A program made the translations under genes and the position numbers. Of a stretch of 64,000 bases of DNA, positions 16,185 through 27,539 are shown in pieces. The DNA comes from Streptomyces capitiformicae. GTDB lineage: Bacteria > Actinomycetota > Actinomycetes > Streptomycetales > Streptomycetaceae. The notes below the pieces were generated by a model. The model was not told where the DNA came from. It did no database searches and worked only from the letters and a program-made list of their open reading frames with translations. The DNA lies in NCBI RefSeq assembly GCF_002214185.1, contig NZ_CP022161.1, positions 434,001 through 498,000 on the forward strand, read 5' to 3'. The first letter of the stretch is position 1, and each line of letters begins with the position of its first letter.

Positions 16185-18911
16185 CTAGTGCGCTGCTGAT
16201 TCCCAGTCCGGGCCGGCGCCGACGGAGACATCGAGGGGAGCCCTCAGGTGTACGGCGTTGGCCATTTCCCGGCGGACCAGTTCCTCGGCGCGGGCGCGTT
16301 CGCCGGGGGCGATTTCCAGGACGATTTCGTCATGGACCTGGAGGAGCATGCGGGAGGTGAGGCCGGCTTCGTCCAGGGCGCGGCCGACGTTCAGCATGGC
16401 GATCTTGACGATGTCGGCGGCCGTGCCCTGGATGGGCGCGTTCAGGGCCATCCGCTCGGCGGCCTCGCGGCGCTGACGGTTGTCGCTGTTGAGGTCGGGG
16501 AGGTAGCGGCGGCGACCGAAGAGCGTCGCCGTGTAGCCCGTCGCCCTCGCCTCGTCCACGACCCGGCGCAGATAGTCGCGTACGCCGCCGTAGCGCTCGA
16601 AGTACGCGTCGATCAGGGTGCGGGCCTCGCCCGCGTCGATGTTCAGCTGCTGGGAGAGGCCGAACGCCGACAGGCCGTAGGCCAGGCCGTACGACATCGC
16701 CTTGATCTTGCGTCGCATCTCGGCGTCCACCGCCGCGGGCTCGACCCCGAACACCTGGGCGGCGGCCGTGGTGTGCAGGTCCTCGCCCGAGGTGAACGCC
16801 TCGATCAGGCCCGCGTCCTCGGAGAGGTGGGCCATGACGCGGAGCTCGATCTGGCTGTAGTCCGCCGTCATCAGGGACTCGTAGCCCTCGCCGACGACGA
16901 AGCCGCGGCGGATGGCGCGGCCCTCGTCGGTGCGAACCGGGACGTTCTGGAGGTTGGGGTCCGTGGACGACAGACGGCCGGTGGCGGCGACGGTCTGGCT
17001 GAAGCTCGTGTGGATGCGGCCGTCCGCGGCGATCGTCTTGATCAGGCCCTCGACGGTGACGCGCAGCTTCGCCTGCTCGCGGTGGCGGAGCATGATGACC
17101 GGCAGTTCGTTGTCGGTCTGGGTGGCGAGCCAGGCCAGGGCGTCGGCGTCCGTGGTGTATCCGGTCTTCGTGCGCTTCGTCTTCGGCAGGGCCAGCTCGC
17201 CGAAGAGGACCTCCTGAAGCTGCTTGGGCGAGCCCAGGTTGAACTCGTGCCCGGCCGCCGCGTGCGCCTCCTTCACCGCCTGCTGCACGGCGCCCGCGAA
17301 CATCTGCTCCATGGCCTCCATATGGGCCCGGTCCGCAGCGATGCCGTGCCGCTCCATGCGGGCCAGCAGCGCGGAGGTGGGCAGCTCCACGTCACGGAGG
17401 AGGTCCGCCGCGCCGACCTCCGTCAGGCGGGCCTCGAAGGCCTCGCCCAGGTCGAGGATCGCGCGGGCCTGCACCATCAGCGCGTCGGCCTCGGCACCCT
17501 CGTCCGCGCCGAAGGCCAGCTGACCGTCGGCGGTGGCGGCGGGGGCCAGCTCGCGGCCCAGGTACTCCAGGGACAGGGCGTCCAGGTCGAAGGAGCGGCG
17601 GCCCGGCTTGACGAGGTAGGCGGCGAGGGCGGTGTCCATGGTGATGCCCTCTATGGTCCAGCCGTGCTCGGCGAAGACCCGCATCGCGCCCTTGGCGTTG
17701 TGGAACACCTTCGGCCTGGCGGTGTCGGCGAGCCAGGCGGCCCACGCGTTCTCGTCCGCCTCGTCGAGCTGGGTCGGGTCGAACCAGGCGGCCGTTCCGT
17801 CGGCGGCGGCGAGCGCGATCTCGGCGACCGAGCCGGTACCCAGCGCCCAGGCGTCGACCGTGGCGACGCCGAGGGGCGCCGTGCCGTGCTCGGTGAGCCA
17901 CGGGGCGAGCTCGCCGGAGCCGAGCACCGTGCCGTCCACCTCGACGCCGGCGGCGACCGGCTGTCCGGCGTCGGCCTCCTCGGCCCCCGGGTCGACGGCC
18001 AGCAGGCGCTCACGCAGCGACGGGTTGCGGATCTCCAGGGTGTCCAGGACCATCGCGACGGACTTGCGGTCGTACGGCGCACGCTCCAGGTCGGCGACAC
18101 CCTTGGGGAGTTCGACCGTGCGCACCATTTCCGTGAGGCGGCGGTTGAGCTTGACCGCCTCCAGGTGGTCGCGGAGGTTCTGCCCGGCCTTGCCCTTGAC
18201 CTCCTCGACGCGCTCGACCAGCTCCGCGAACGAACCGAACTGGTTGATCCACTTCGCGGCGGTCTTCTCACCGACGCCGGGGATGCCGGGCAGGTTGTCG
18301 GACGGGTCACCGCGCAGGGCCGCGAAGTCCGGGTACTGGGACGGGGTGAGGCCGTACTTCTCGAACACCTTCTCCGGGGTGAAGCGGGTCAGCTCCGAGA
18401 CGCCCTTCGTCGGGTAGAGCACGGTGGTGTGCTCGCTGACGAGCTGGAAGGAGTCGCGGTCGCCGGTGACGATGAGGACCTCGAAGCCCTCGGCCTCGGC
18501 CTGGGTGGCGAGGGTGGCGATGATGTCGTCCGCCTCGTAGCCGTCGACCGCGAAGCGGACCGCGTGCATCGCGTCCAGCAGCTCGCCGATCAGCTCGACC
18601 TGGCCCTTGAACTCGTCCGGGGTCTTCGAGCGGTTCGCCTTGTACTCGGTGAACTCCTCCGAGCGCCAGGTCTTGCGAGAGACGTCGAACGCCACCGCGA
18701 AGTGGGTGGGCGCCTCGTCGCGCAGCGTGTTCGCCAGCATCGACGCGAAGCCGTAGATCGCGTTCGTCGGCTGGCCCGTCGCGGTCGTGAAGTTCTCCGC
18801 GGGCAGCGCGAAGAACGCGCGGTAGGCCAGCGAGTGCCCGTCCATGAGCATGAGCCGGGGACGGCTGCCGCCGGGGGTGCTTTCGGTCTTCTTCGATGCT
18901 GTCTCTGCCAC
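16185..18911 (-). CDS. polA: DNA polymerase I
   Basis: 908 aa, full length. Fills gaps and removes RNA primers in replication and repair. The N-terminal 5'-nuclease domain shows LMLMDGHSLAYRAFFA, YEADDIIATLA and GDRDSFQLV. The central 3'-5' exonuclease-like domain (residues about 330-530) looks degenerate in its metal-binding positions, as in other actinobacterial Pol I. The polymerase domain carries motif A (MTADYSQIELRVMAHLSED), motif B (RRKIKAMSYGLAYG) and motif C (LLQVHDEIVLE). The start is the GTG giving VAETASKKTES; the 35 residues upstream in frame are not conserved-looking. It is divergent from the oxidoreductase at 19092. Confidence 0.97.
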   Translation of the reverse strand: MAETASKKTESTPGGSRPRLMLMDGHSLAYRAFFALPAENFTTATGQPTNAIYGFASMLANTLRDEAPTHFAVAFDVSRKTWRSEEFTEYKANRSKTPDEFKGQVELIGELLDAMHAVRFAVDGYEADDIIATLATQAEAEGFEVLIVTGDRDSFQLVSEHTTVLYPTKGVSELTRFTPEKVFEKYGLTPSQYPDFAALRGDPSDNLPGIPGVGEKTAAKWINQFGSFAELVERVEEVKGKAGQNLRDHLEAVKLNRRLTEMVRTVELPKGVADLERAPYDRKSVAMVLDTLEIRNPSLRERLLAVDPGAEEADAGQPVAAGVEVDGTVLGSGELAPWLTEHGTAPLGVATVDAWALGTGSVAEIALAAADGTAAWFDPTQLDEADENAWAAWLADTARPKVFHNAKGAMRVFAEHGWTIEGITMDTALAAYLVKPGRRSFDLDALSLEYLGRELAPAATADGQLAFGADEGAEADALMVQARAILDLGEAFEARLTEVGAADLLRDVELPTSALLARMERHGIAADRAHMEAMEQMFAGAVQQAVKEAHAAAGHEFNLGSPKQLQEVLFGELALPKTKRTKTGYTTDADALAWLATQTDNELPVIMLRHREQAKLRVTVEGLIKTIAADGRIHTSFSQTVAATGRLSSTDPNLQNVPVRTDEGRAIRRGFVVGEGYESLMTADYSQIELRVMAHLSEDAGLIEAFTSGEDLHTTAAAQVFGVEPAAVDAEMRRKIKAMSYGLAYGLSAFGLSQQLNIDAGEARTLIDAYFERYGGVRDYLRRVVDEARATGYTATLFGRRRYLPDLNSDNRQRREAAERMALNAPIQGTAADIVKIAMLNVGRALDEAGLTSRMLLQVHDEIVLEIAPGERARAEELVRREMANAVHLRAPLDVSVGAGPDWESAAH

Positions 18912-19091
18912 GACCCCGATCCTGCCACGTACCACTGACAGCCGACCCACGCCCGCCGCCTCCGGCGACCGGAGCAGGGATCCTGGGCCGGACCGAGCGC
19001 TTCCCCACCCCCACACCCACCGCCTCCTCCGTGCGAGGATCGGTGGCGTACCTCATGTCTGAAGCACATGTCACGCGAATGGGGAGCAGCG

Positions 19092-21398
<2,307 letters not shown>

Positions 21399-21491
21399 GC
21401 GTTTGCTCAGCAGGGCCGGTGTGCGACCGCCGGCGGCCGATGATCGACGAAGGCCGCCGACGGCCCACTGAACGACGGAGAACGGAGCCCC

Positions 21492-21989
21492 ATGGGCGAG
21501 CAGCACCACGTGAAGTTCCCGCAAGAGGTCATAGACGAGTACGCGGCCCTGGGCATCGACCTGGTCGCGATGTTCTCCGCGGGGCACCTTGGCACCCGTA
21601 TGGGCGTGCAGATCGTGGAGGCCTCGGCCGACCGCGTCGTCGGCACGATGCCGGTGGAGGGCAACACCCAGCCGTACGGGCTGCTGCACGGCGGCGCGTC
21701 CGCCGTGCTCGCCGAGACCCTGGGGTCGGTCGGCTCCATGCTGCACGCGGGCAGCTCCAAGATCGCCGTGGGTGTCGACCTGAACTGCACGCACCACCGG
21801 GGCGTCCGCTCCGGGCTGGTGACCGGCGTCGCCACACCGCTGCACCGGGGGCGCTCGACGGCCACGTACGAGATCGCCATCAGCGACGAGAGCGGCAAGC
21901 GGGTGTGCACGGCCCGGCTGACCTGTCTGCTGCGCGACGTCAGCCCGGTCGACGCACAGCGGCCGGCGGTGAACGGTCGGGCCGACTGA
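21492..21989 (+). CDS. PaaI-type hotdog thioesterase
   Basis: 165 aa. Hotdog-fold acyl-CoA thioesterase. The signature GLLHGGASAVLAETLGSVGS at about residues 73-92 (with the active-site Asp/Glu replaced by the AETLGS Glu typical of PaaI-like enzymes) is followed by GVDLNCTHHRGVRSGLVTG. A ribosome site GGAG lies four bases before the ATG. It follows the oxidoreductase gene by 93 bases on the same strand. Substrate is undetermined; family members hydrolyse phenylacetyl-, hydroxyphenylacetyl- or 1,4-dihydroxy-2-naphthoyl-CoA. Confidence 0.92.
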   Translation: MGEQHHVKFPQEVIDEYAALGIDLVAMFSAGHLGTRMGVQIVEASADRVVGTMPVEGNTQPYGLLHGGASAVLAETLGSVGSMLHAGSSKIAVGVDLNCTHHRGVRSGLVTGVATPLHRGRSTATYEIAISDESGKRVCTARLTCLLRDVSPVDAQRPAVNGRAD

Positions 21990-22071
21990 CACGAGGCACC
22001 TCCACCGACAGGGCCGCCAAGCCCGCCCCCGCAGGCTGGCACGGCCCGCGGACAGGCCCTAGCGTCAAGGC

Positions 22072-22512
22072 ATGGCAACGGGAGGAGTGCGCGGATGGGC
22101 GGCCGCGCTCGGGCCGGCGCTGCTGATCGGCGCTCTGCTCACAGGATGCGGACAGCCGGGTTCGACGGACGGGTCCGGGTCGACCGCAGGGCCTGGGTCG
22201 ACGGACAGGTCGGGGAACGCGGGCCCGACCGATTCGCCGTCGGCCACCGCCACACCACCCGAGGAACTGTGTACGAAGGTCGTCGCGTACTGGTCACGGA
22301 AGACACTGGACGACGACACCTACGGGGACTACCAGTCGATGGGGCTGTCGAACGGCCAGTACGAGATCCTGCGGAAGGTAGTCGACGCCGCCCGGGCCGA
22401 GCAGAAACGCGCGGGCACCAAGGCCGCGGAGCGGCTGATCGACCGGCGGACACGCGCGGGCTGCGAGGAGTGGTACCGCGAGGGCGGTCCGAGCAACGGG
22501 CCCTGGCAGTGA
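22072..22512 (+). CDS. Lipoprotein of unknown function
   Basis: 146 aa. N-terminal helix followed by the lipobox LLTGC, with lipid-modified Cys at residue 26, then a 30-residue Ser/Gly/Thr/Pro linker and a compact domain (LCTKVVAYWSRKTLDDDTYGDYQSMGLSN to RRTRAGCEEWYREGGPSNGPW). Two further cysteines, in ELCTK and AGCEE, could form a disulfide outside the membrane. The stop overlaps the start of the next gene, so the two are translationally coupled and probably work together. I do not recognise the domain. Confidence 0.8.
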   Translation: MATGGVRGWAAALGPALLIGALLTGCGQPGSTDGSGSTAGPGSTDRSGNAGPTDSPSATATPPEELCTKVVAYWSRKTLDDDTYGDYQSMGLSNGQYEILRKVVDAARAEQKRAGTKAAERLIDRRTRAGCEEWYREGGPSNGPWQ

Positions 22513-23156
22513 GCGGGGTCGGCCCCGTCGAGCCCGGCGAGGGCACGCGCGCGTGGGACACCCCGGAAGCGAGCACCCCGGAGGCGAGCAGCGCGCCTGC
22601 GCCGTCGCCCCCTCCCGGCCCACTCGCGGGCTTGTACGCGCGGCACCGCCGTACCGTCCTCGCCTCGACGACGGCCGTCGTCCTCCTCGCGGGCGGCGGC
22701 TACCTGTATGCCACCCGCCCCGAGCCGCCGGCGCCACCCGCCCCGCCGTACCCCTCCCAGGTCGTCGCGGTCGCCTATCTGGGCCCGGCGAGCCCGTCCG
22801 AGGGCGCGCCGAGCGGGAGTTTCGGTTTTGAGACGGAGCTGACCGTGGAGTCCGGTCCCCCGGTCACGGTCGAGCGGATGACCCAGCCGTACGACGACCT
22901 CTCCCTGACCTCGGATCCCCGCCCTCCGTTCCGGACGGAGAGCGGCCACACCCGCAAGATCGTCATCACGATGAGCGTCACAGATTGCGGAAAAGTGCCG
23001 GAGAACGCCGGACTGCCTTTCCTCGACGTAACTCTACGTAATGCGCGCGCAATACAAGTCCACAGTTTCATCTTGGGTGAGCGCTATGCGCGGGACCTCT
23101 CCGACGCCCTTCAGGTCGCCTGTCGCAACGATTCCGCGTCATCACCAAAAACGTGA
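22509..23156 (+). CDS. Membrane-anchored extracytoplasmic protein, unknown function
   Basis: 215 aa. Pro/Ser/Glu-rich cytoplasmic N-terminus, a single helix (RTVLASTTAVVLLAGGGYLYA, about residues 45-65), a proline-rich spacer and an extracytoplasmic domain with an Ig-like strand pattern (VVAVAYLGPASPSEG, FGFETELTVESGPPVTVERM, RKIVITMSVTDCGKVPENA). Two Cys residues late in the domain may pair. The start GTG overlaps the stop of the lipoprotein gene by four bases. The last 150 bases have lower GC than the neighbours. Homologues are common as hypothetical proteins in Streptomyces. Confidence 0.8.
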   Translation: MSGVGPVEPGEGTRAWDTPEASTPEASSAPAPSPPPGPLAGLYARHRRTVLASTTAVVLLAGGGYLYATRPEPPAPPAPPYPSQVVAVAYLGPASPSEGAPSGSFGFETELTVESGPPVTVERMTQPYDDLSLTSDPRPPFRTESGHTRKIVITMSVTDCGKVPENAGLPFLDVTLRNARAIQVHSFILGERYARDLSDALQVACRNDSASSPKT

Positions 23157-23436
23157 ACACCCCTGACCTCACCCATGCCGGTCCTGCACGTTCTCAGCAT
23201 GCGGACAGGGCGAATCAGCCTGAATTCCGCGGATCCACCCACTGAGTACCGCTCTGCATTACCTCGTGTCATAACAAGAGCGTCACAGCCTTGGCCAGAC
23301 TCTCCTCCACGTTCCCTACACACGCTTAGAGTCACGCCCAGTCACCGCGCCAACGGAATCGAAGCCATGTCTTCGGCCCAGCGCTCGACTCGGCCCCTTC
23401 CAAACAGGAAGGGCCGTGCCAGGGAAAGGACTGATC
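23157..23436 (+). promoter_or_regulatory. Leader and promoter region of the liv operon
   Basis: 280 bases of relatively low GC upstream of livK. It ends with a hairpin (CGGCCCCTTCC / GGAAGGGCCG, 23391-23416, one bulged C) placed about 15 bases before the ribosome site AAAGGA. Such a stem next to the start could act in attenuation or protect the transcript. No clear -10/-35 pair was picked out. Confidence 0.45.
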
Positions 23437-24666
23437 GTGCGTCAACGTTCGCTCATCGCCATCACCGCCGCGCTGGCGGCGGGAGCACTCACACTCACCG
23501 CCTGCGGCTCGCGCGACGAGGGCAACGGCGGCTCGGACGCCGGCAGCGGCACCACCGTCGTCATCGGCGTCGACGCCCCGCTGACCGGTGACCTCTCCGC
23601 CATGGGACTCGGCATCAAGAACTCCGCCGACCTCGCCGCGAAGACGGCCAACAAGGAGAAGTACGTCGACGGCATAACCTTCAAGATCGAAGCCCTCGAC
23701 GACCAGGCCCAGCCCTCCTCCGGCCAGCAGAACGCGGTCACCTTCGTCGCCAAAAAGGACATCCTCGGCGCCGTCGGCCCGCTGAACTCCTCCGTCGCCG
23801 AGTCGATGCAGAAGGTCTTCGACGACGCCAAGCTCGTCCAGGTCTCCCCGGCCAACACCGGACCGACGCTGACCCAGGGCGCCGACTGGCAGACCAAGAA
23901 GGTCCGCCCGTACAAGTCGTACTTCCGCACCGCGACCACGGACGCCATCCAGGGCCCGTTCGCCGCGCAGTACCTGTACAACGACGCCAAGAAGAAGAAG
24001 GTCTTCGTCATCGACGACAAGAAGACCTACGGCGCCGGCCTCGCCGCCACCTTCACCACCGAATTCAAGAAGCTCGGCGGCGAAGTCGTCGGCACCGAGC
24101 ACATCAACCCCGAGACCAAGGACTTCTCCGCGGTCGCCACCAAGGTCAAGAACTCCGGCGCCGACGTCGTCTACTACGGCGGCGAGTACCCGCAGTCCGG
24201 CCCCCTGACCAAGCAGATCAAGGCCGCCGGCGCCAAGGTCCCCGTCGTCGGCGGCGACGGCATGTACGACCCCGAGTACATCAACCTCGGCGGCAGCGCC
24301 AGCACCGGCGACTACGCCACCTCCGTCGGCGCCCCCGTCGAGGAACTGCCCTCCGCCAAGGACTTCGTCGCCGACTACAAGGCCGCGGGCTACAAGGAGC
24401 CCTACTCCGCCTACGGCGGCTACTCCTACGACTCCACGTGGGCCATCATCGAAGCCGTGAAGAAGGTCGTCGAGGACAACGACGGCAAGCTTCCCGACGA
24501 CGCCCGCGCCAAGATCACCGAGGCCATGCAGAACGTCTCCTTCGACGGCGTGACCGGCAAGGTCGCCTTCGACGAATACGGCGACACGACCAACAAGCAG
24601 CTCACCGTGTACCAGGTCGAGGGCGGGGAGTGGAAGGCGGTCAAGTCCGGCACCTACTCCGGCTGA
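23437..24666 (+). CDS. livK: Branched-chain amino-acid ABC transporter, substrate-binding lipoprotein
   Basis: 409 aa. Binds substrate outside the membrane and delivers it to LivHM. Lipobox LTAC with Cys at residue 23, then a Gly/Ser linker and the periplasmic-binding fold (VVIGVDAPLTGDLSAMG, VTFVAKKDILGAVGPLNSS, AQYLYNDAKKKKVFVIDD, DVVYYGGEYPQSGPL). The start is the GTG with AAAGGA eight bases upstream. It is first in a five-gene operon; a strong hairpin follows its stop, which would let it be made in excess over the permease, as usual for binding proteins. Specificity (Leu/Ile/Val or a related amide/urea) is inferred from the family. Confidence 0.95.
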   Translation: MRQRSLIAITAALAAGALTLTACGSRDEGNGGSDAGSGTTVVIGVDAPLTGDLSAMGLGIKNSADLAAKTANKEKYVDGITFKIEALDDQAQPSSGQQNAVTFVAKKDILGAVGPLNSSVAESMQKVFDDAKLVQVSPANTGPTLTQGADWQTKKVRPYKSYFRTATTDAIQGPFAAQYLYNDAKKKKVFVIDDKKTYGAGLAATFTTEFKKLGGEVVGTEHINPETKDFSAVATKVKNSGADVVYYGGEYPQSGPLTKQIKAAGAKVPVVGGDGMYDPEYINLGGSASTGDYATSVGAPVEELPSAKDFVADYKAAGYKEPYSAYGGYSYDSTWAIIEAVKKVVEDNDGKLPDDARAKITEAMQNVSFDGVTGKVAFDEYGDTTNKQLTVYQVEGGEWKAVKSGTYSG

Positions 24667-24687
24667 CCCAACCCGCACATTCATGAG

Positions 24688-24722
24688 CCGCGCGGGGCGC
24701 TGCACCAAAGCGCCCCGCGCGG
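24688..24722 (+). terminator. Intra-operon hairpin between livK and livH
   Basis: Perfect 14-base stem CCGCGCGGGGCGCT with a seven-base loop, 22 bases after livK and 53 before livH. It is likely a partial terminator or 3'-end stabiliser that gives livK higher expression than the downstream genes. Confidence 0.85.
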
Positions 24723-24774
24723 ACTCACATCCGGTCACATTCGTCGAATATCCGAAAGTCTCGGAGGACATGCG

Positions 24775-25707
24775 GTGAACGAACTGCCGCAGCAGCTGGT
24801 CAACGGCCTGCTACTAGGATCCATGTACGGGCTGGTCGCCATTGGCTACACGATGGTCTATGGCATCGTCCAGCTCATCAACTTCGCCCACGGTGAGATC
24901 TTCATGCTGGGCGGCTTCGGCGCCATCACGGTGTACCTGTACGTACTCCCCGACGGCACCACCATGTGGGTGGCACTCCCCCTCATGCTCCTCGGCGGCA
25001 TCATCGTCGCCGTACTCGCCGCCGTCGGCGCCGAACGGCTCGCCTACCGCCCCCTGCGCAGCGCGCCACGCCTCGCCCCCCTCATCACCGCCATCGGCCT
25101 CTCCCTGGCACTCCAGCAGGCCGTGTGGGCGTGGTACCCGGAGGCCAAGGAGTCCATCAACTTCCCGCAGATCGAGGGCGGCCCCTTCGAGATCGGCAAC
25201 GTCACCATCCAGACCGGTGACATCTTCCTGCTGATCGCCGCCCCGATCAGCATGGCGGTCCTCGCGTACTTCGTCATGAAGACCCGCACCGGGCGCGGCA
25301 TGCAGGCCACCGCCCAGGACCCCGACACTGCCAAGCTCATGGGCATCAACACCGACCGCATCATCGTGATCGCCTTCGCCCTCGGCGCCGCGTTCGCCGC
25401 CGTCGGAGCCGTCGCCTACGGCCTCAAGTACGGCCAGGTCCAGTTCCGCATGGGCTTCATCCTCGGCCTCAAGGCCTTCACCGCAGCCGTCCTCGGCGGC
25501 ATCGGCAACATCTACGGCGCCATGCTCGGCGGTGTCGTCCTCGGCCTCGCCGAAGCGCTGTCCACCGCCTACATCGCCGACATCCCCGGCATGGCACAGT
25601 TCGGCAGCCAGTCCTGGGCCGACGTCTGGGCGTTCGTACTCCTCATCCTCGTGCTCCTGTTCAGGCCACAGGGCCTGCTCGGCGAGCGCGTGGCGGACAG
25701 GGCGTGA
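24775..25707 (+). CDS. livH: Branched-chain amino-acid ABC transporter permease
   Basis: 310 aa. Eight membrane helices predicted, with the LivH signature GSMYGLVAIGYTMVYGIVQLINFAHGEIFMLGG at the N-terminus and GLKAFTAAVLGGIGNIYGAMLGG before the C-terminal helices. Pairs with LivM to form the transmembrane channel. GTG start; the stop overlaps livM by four bases if the livM GTG at 25704 is used. Confidence 0.95.
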   Translation: MNELPQQLVNGLLLGSMYGLVAIGYTMVYGIVQLINFAHGEIFMLGGFGAITVYLYVLPDGTTMWVALPLMLLGGIIVAVLAAVGAERLAYRPLRSAPRLAPLITAIGLSLALQQAVWAWYPEAKESINFPQIEGGPFEIGNVTIQTGDIFLLIAAPISMAVLAYFVMKTRTGRGMQATAQDPDTAKLMGINTDRIIVIAFALGAAFAAVGAVAYGLKYGQVQFRMGFILGLKAFTAAVLGGIGNIYGAMLGGVVLGLAEALSTAYIADIPGMAQFGSQSWADVWAFVLLILVLLFRPQGLLGERVADRA

Positions 25708-25712
25708 CACCG

Positions 25713-27536
25713 ATGACCACACAGACCACCACCTCCACCACCTCGGCCAAGCACGACAGCACCCCCAAGGGCGCCATCGGCATCCCCGAGAACATCGGCC
25801 GCGCCCTCGCCACCGGCGGCGGCGTCCTCGCCGTCATCTCCACCTTCCTCGCCTGGACCTGGACCGCCGCCTTCCCCGGCAACCTCACCGTCTACGGCTA
25901 CCCCGGCGGCCTCCAGGTCCTCGTCCTCATCGGCGGCGCCCTCACCGCCCTGTTCGGCCTCGCCTCCTACGGCATCAAGGGCCTGCGCTGGCTCACCCCC
26001 GCCGGCGCCGACAGCTCCATCAAACTCGCCGCACTCGGCACCTTCGTCACCGCCTGGTACACGATCCTCGCGATCAGCATCCAGCTCGGCGGCCTCGTCA
26101 ACCTCGAACCCGGCGGCTACATCGCCGCCATCGTCACCCTCGCCGCCTTCCTCGGCGCCCTCGCCCTGCCCTTCACCCGGCCGGAACCCGAGATCGCCGA
26201 CCCCGAGGACACCGCCTGGGAAGAGTTCCAACTCGGCGCCCGCAACACCTGGGCCGTCGTCAAGGCCTGCTTCGCCACCGGCACCCCCGCCCCCGCCCGC
26301 ACACTCCCCGCCTACGCCGAAATCCTCGTCATCGTCGCGGCCATGGCCCTCGGCCTGATCGTCTTCACCTACGGCATCGGCACCGAATACGACGAACTCT
26401 TCGTCGGCTTCCTCATCACCGCCGGCTTCGGCTTCGGCGCCCTCGCCAAGTCCGGGCTCGTGGCCCGGGTCTCGGCGATCACCGGCAAGCACCGCACCAT
26501 CACCATGACCGGCGCGTTCCTCGCAGCCGCCGCCTTCCCCTTCACCCAGTCCGACGACCAGTACGCGACCATCGGCGTCTACATCCTGATCTTCGCCACC
26601 GTCGCACTCGGCCTCAACATCGTCGTCGGCCTCGCCGGCCTCCTCGACCTCGGATACGTCGCCTTCCTCGGCGTCGGCGCCTACACCGCGGCCATGGTCT
26701 CCGGCTCCCCCTCCTCCCCCTTCGACATCCACCTGCCGTTCTGGGCCTCCGCCCTCCTCGGCGCCGTCGTCGCCATGATCTTCGGCGTCATCATCGGCGC
26801 CCCCACCCTCCGACTGCGCGGCGACTACCTCGCCATCGTCACCCTCGGCTTCGGTGAGATCTTCCGCCTCGCCGTCCTCAACATGGACGGCACCTCCGGC
26901 CCCGACATCACCAACGGCTCCAACGGCATCTCCTCGATCCCGAACCTCAACATCTTCGGCTTCGACTTCGGCCAAGAGCACAGCATCGGCGGATTCACCA
27001 TCGCGCGATTCGCCAACTACTTCTTCCTGATGCTCCTCATCACGCTCGTCGTCGTGGTGGTCTTCCGACGCAGCAGCGACTCCCGCATCGGCCGCGCCTG
27101 GATCGCCATCCGCGAGGACGAGACGGCCGCACTCGCCATGGGCATCAACGGCTTCCGCGTCAAGCTCATCGCGTTCGCACTGGGTGCCGCCCTCGCCGGC
27201 CTCGCCGGCACGGTTCAGGCCCACGTGACCTACACGGTGACGCCCGAGCAGTACCAGTTCGCCCACGTGGTCCCGCCGAACTCGGCGTTCCTCCTGGCAG
27301 CGGTCGTCCTCGGCGGCATGGGCACCATCAGCGGCCCTCTCGTCGGTGCCGCACTGCTCTACCTCATCCCCGCCAAGCTCCAGTTCCTCGGCGACTACCA
27401 GCTCTTCGCCTTCGGCCTGGCACTCGTGATCCTCATGCGCTTCCGCCCCGAGGGCCTCATCCCCAACCGGCGCCGCCAGCTGGAATTCCACGAAGAGGCC
27501 GAAGCACCCACAGTCCTCAGCAAGGCAGGGGCCTGA
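25713..27536 (+). CDS. livM: Branched-chain amino-acid ABC transporter permease, long form
   Basis: 607 aa, nearly twice the usual LivM length. The C-terminal 320 residues are ordinary LivM: IVVGLAGLLDLGYVAFLGVGAYTAA, GAPTLRLRGDYLAIVTLGFGEIFRL, RAWIAIREDETAALAMGIN and VLGGMGTISGPLVGAALLY. The first 280 residues add a Thr/Ser-rich start and about seven further helices (GGGVLAVISTFLAWTWTAAFP, LQVLVLIGGALTALFGLASYG, LGTFVTAWYTILAISI, GYIAAIVTLAAFLGALALP and others). A GTG at 25704 overlapping the livH stop is an alternative start. The long form is known in Streptomyces and the role of the extension is unclear. Confidence 0.93.
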   Translation: MTTQTTTSTTSAKHDSTPKGAIGIPENIGRALATGGGVLAVISTFLAWTWTAAFPGNLTVYGYPGGLQVLVLIGGALTALFGLASYGIKGLRWLTPAGADSSIKLAALGTFVTAWYTILAISIQLGGLVNLEPGGYIAAIVTLAAFLGALALPFTRPEPEIADPEDTAWEEFQLGARNTWAVVKACFATGTPAPARTLPAYAEILVIVAAMALGLIVFTYGIGTEYDELFVGFLITAGFGFGALAKSGLVARVSAITGKHRTITMTGAFLAAAAFPFTQSDDQYATIGVYILIFATVALGLNIVVGLAGLLDLGYVAFLGVGAYTAAMVSGSPSSPFDIHLPFWASALLGAVVAMIFGVIIGAPTLRLRGDYLAIVTLGFGEIFRLAVLNMDGTSGPDITNGSNGISSIPNLNIFGFDFGQEHSIGGFTIARFANYFFLMLLITLVVVVVFRRSSDSRIGRAWIAIREDETAALAMGINGFRVKLIAFALGAALAGLAGTVQAHVTYTVTPEQYQFAHVVPPNSAFLLAAVVLGGMGTISGPLVGAALLYLIPAKLQFLGDYQLFAFGLALVILMRFRPEGLIPNRRRQLEFHEEAEAPTVLSKAGA

Positions 27537-27539
27537 CCC

